From NCBI RefSeq assembly GCF_001281525.1, contig NZ_LGCI01000005.1:1252569-1316568 (forward strand): a stretch of 64,000 nt of DNA. Direction: 5' to 3'. A model generated the notes under the pieces. The model was not told the origin of the DNA. It searched no databases and saw only the letters and a program-made list of their open reading frames with translations. This document shows positions 62,392 through 64,000 of this stretch, one piece after another. The translations under genes were made by a program, and so were the position numbers. Every line of letters starts with the position of its first letter. The first letter of the stretch is position 1. The stretch is from Lysinibacillus macroides. GTDB taxonomy: Bacteria > Bacillota > Bacilli > Bacillales_A > Planococcaceae.

Positions 62392-62903
62392 AAAAAATCA
62401 CCTCTCAGATTCAATTCGCTCAGTGATGTTTTCAATAGCTGCCGCCCTCGCCTTAAGCGTGTTTTAATGGTATTTTCGGAGGTATCTAATAATGTCGCAA
62501 TTTCAAGGCTTGTTAGTTCTTCATAGTAAAACAGGACGATAACTTCTCGATATTTGATAGGAAGCGCCAGCACGGCTTTGGCAATAGCATGTTGTTCAAG
62601 CTTCTTTAATGTTTGCTGTTCACTGGAAGGCATAGTGTCCTTCTTGCTTTTCCAAAAGTTTTCTAAAATGCGTAGACGATTTTTCACGCTGCGTAAATGA
62701 TCACAGCTTTTATGAATCGTCATTTTGGCTAAATAGGTTTTCACGCTTGCCTCGCCTCGATATTGCTGTGCGCTAAAATATTTGATAAAGACATCTTGCA
62801 CAATATCCTCTGCATTGCTCCAATTTTTTACATAAACATAGGCAAGGCGTGTTAAATAATCGCCATATAAACGCATCAATTCTCTCATATCCTCTGTTTG
62901 CAA
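62388..62903 (-). CDS. ECF-type RNA polymerase sigma factor
   Basis: 171 residues from a TTG at 62903 with AAAGGAGGCAGC upstream; the frame opens at 62960. Region 2: YLTRLAYVYVKNWSNAEDIV, QDVFIKYFSAQQYRGEASVK, TYLAKMTIHKSCDHLR. Region 4: ALPIKYREVIVLFYYEELTS, LEIATLLDTSENTIKTRLRR. SigW/SigV/SigM-like group. It should be held inactive by the membrane protein encoded next. The target promoter is not evident in the window. Confidence 0.93.
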   Translation of the reverse strand: MQTEDMRELMRLYGDYLTRLAYVYVKNWSNAEDIVQDVFIKYFSAQQYRGEASVKTYLAKMTIHKSCDHLRSVKNRLRILENFWKSKKDTMPSSEQQTLKKLEQHAIAKAVLALPIKYREVIVLFYYEELTSLEIATLLDTSENTIKTRLRRGRQLLKTSLSELNLRGDFL

Positions 62904-63128
62904 AGTCCGCTGCCTCCTTTCTTCACGCAATAGACGGATGGGGGAGGAAAATAGTTTCAAAAATAATATTATTATTTTTAGAAAATAAATTTAATTCTAA
63001 ATATTCAGTGCAAATAAGATGATAACGCTTATTTGTTTGTTTAGAAAAGACAGTTGTATTATTGTAATATACATTGTATGATTATTTTACAATAAAAAAT
63101 TAGACAACTTAGAGTCATGGAGGAAGAA

Positions 63129-64000
63129 ATGAAGACATTATTTGAAACATGGAACCGTATTAATCTCGTTAGCCGCATTGTGGTGGGGATTATTGTCGGT
63201 ATACTTTTAGCTTTAACGGTTCCAGAGGCAGCAAGTGGCATAGCGATTTTAGGAACGCTTTTCATAGGGGCATTAAAGGCTGTTGCGCCTGTCCTTGTAT
63301 TTATTTTAGTCATTAATGCGCTGGCATCCCATGTTAGTGGCAAGGCAACGAATATGAAGATGGTGATTGTGCTCTATTTAGTAGGTACATTTTTAGCAGG
63401 ATTAGTAGCGGTCATTGTCAGCTTTTTATTCCCAACAACGCTTACATTAAAAACAGGCGCAGAGGAAATTGCTCCGCCAAGTGGGATTACAGAAGTATTA
63501 GAGTCGCTTTTATTTAATATTGTATCTAATCCTATTAGTGCCATTATAGAGGCGAATTATCTTGGTATTTTAGCATGGGCAGTGTTGTTTGGAATTGCAT
63601 TAAAGGCAGCCAGTGCTACCACTAAAACAATGCTTAGCAATGTATCAGATGCCATAACAAAAATTGTGCAATGGATTATTAGTTTAGCACCGATTGGCAT
63701 TATGGGGATTGTGTTTGATATTATTTCATCAACAGGTTTATCAGCATTGGCAGAGTATGGGCGATTAATTGTTATTTTAGTGGTAACAATGTTCTTTATT
63801 GCATTAGTGATCAATCCATTGATGGTCTTTGTGGTGGCGCGTCGCAATCCATATCCACTTGTGATCACATGTATAAAGGAAAGCGGCACAATGGCATTCT
63901 TTACACGTAGCTCGGCTGCTAATATTCCAGTCAATATGGCGTTAGCAGAAAAGTTAAAGCTGAATAAAGATACATATGCAGTATCCATTCCATTAGGGGC
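63129..64000 (+). CDS. sstT: Na+/serine-threonine symporter SstT, partial (3' end outside window)
   Basis: The frame from the ATG at 63129 (CATGGAGGAAG site) is open to the window end. Text: MKTLFETWNRINLVSRIVVG, then LFIGALKAVAPVLVFILVIN, SNPISAIIEANYLGILAWAV and SGTMAFFTRSSAANIPVNMA. The last is the serine-rich reentrant loop of the dicarboxylate/amino acid:cation symporter family, in the form typical of SstT. Imports serine and threonine with sodium. 290 codons are present of about 400 expected. Confidence 0.9.
   Translation, partial: MKTLFETWNRINLVSRIVVGIIVGILLALTVPEAASGIAILGTLFIGALKAVAPVLVFILVINALASHVSGKATNMKMVIVLYLVGTFLAGLVAVIVSFLFPTTLTLKTGAEEIAPPSGITEVLESLLFNIVSNPISAIIEANYLGILAWAVLFGIALKAASATTKTMLSNVSDAITKIVQWIISLAPIGIMGIVFDIISSTGLSALAEYGRLIVILVVTMFFIALVINPLMVFVVARRNPYPLVITCIKESGTMAFFTRSSAANIPVNMALAEKLKLNKDTYAVSIPLG

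Noticed and set aside
63059-63988. Minus-strand frames opposite sstT
   Set aside because: sstT on the plus strand has family motifs; the reverse frames have none.

Overview
The window looks like chromosomal DNA of a low-GC Gram-positive, spore-former-type bacterium, most like Lysinibacillus or a close Bacillaceae/Planococcaceae relative. I infer this from strong AGGAGG ribosome binding sites, frequent TTG/GTG starts, A/T-rich codons and the gene families present (LCP protein, SipS-type signal peptidase, DUF817, DUF2975, DUF5316, ECF sigma/anti-sigma pair). No rRNA or tRNA gene was seen.

Layout. 1-4.9 kb: end of an M24 peptidase, an LCP cell-wall enzyme, two small genes, signal peptidase I, and a PbuE-like purine exporter behind a purine riboswitch. 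4.9-8.2 kb: decayed DNA holding a relic CRISPR, a short type I-C array with its own leader, a DUF817 gene. 8.4-16.6 kb: a complete type I-C operon (small ORF, cas3, cas5c, cas8c, cas7c, cas4, cas1, cas2), followed by a leader and an array of 110 full repeats (16730-24137) whose far end is cut by an IS21-family remnant. 24.1-27.5 kb: IS21 remnant and a full IS66 element. 27.6-43.9 kb: a complete type I-B operon (cas6, cas8b/cst1, cas7/cst2, cas5, cas3, cas4, cas1, cas2) with a small array on its left (minus strand) and a long array on its right (plus strand), both starting from copies of one leader. 44-64 kb: ordinary chromosomal genes: TetR/SDR pair with shared operators, beta-helix protein, methyltransferases, tag, AlkD-like glycosylase, AraC regulator, phage-like orphans, amidase, aldo/keto reductase, sigma/anti-sigma, and the start of sstT.

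How it works together. Both CRISPR-Cas systems carry their own adaptation (Cas4-Cas1-Cas2), crRNA processing (Cas5c for I-C, Cas6 for I-B), Cascade and Cas3 genes, with about 170 spacers in total. The two I-C arrays have different repeats yet share near-identical spacers, and both sit behind homologous leaders with a conserved inverted repeat.

Most unusual: after five repeats the right-hand I-B array is interrupted by about 3.6 kb of foreign DNA (37354-40957), and then resumes with a canonical repeat for 45 more units. The insert carries an SLH-domain protein, a truncated secreted protein, an ADP-ribosyltransferase fragment, phage-like small genes and an IS3. It also holds one lone CRISPR repeat in reverse orientation, of the sequence variant typical of the left-hand array. 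The kilobase-scale segments therefore occupy spacer positions between repeats. Repeat-mediated recombination, abnormal acquisition or misassembly could each explain this.
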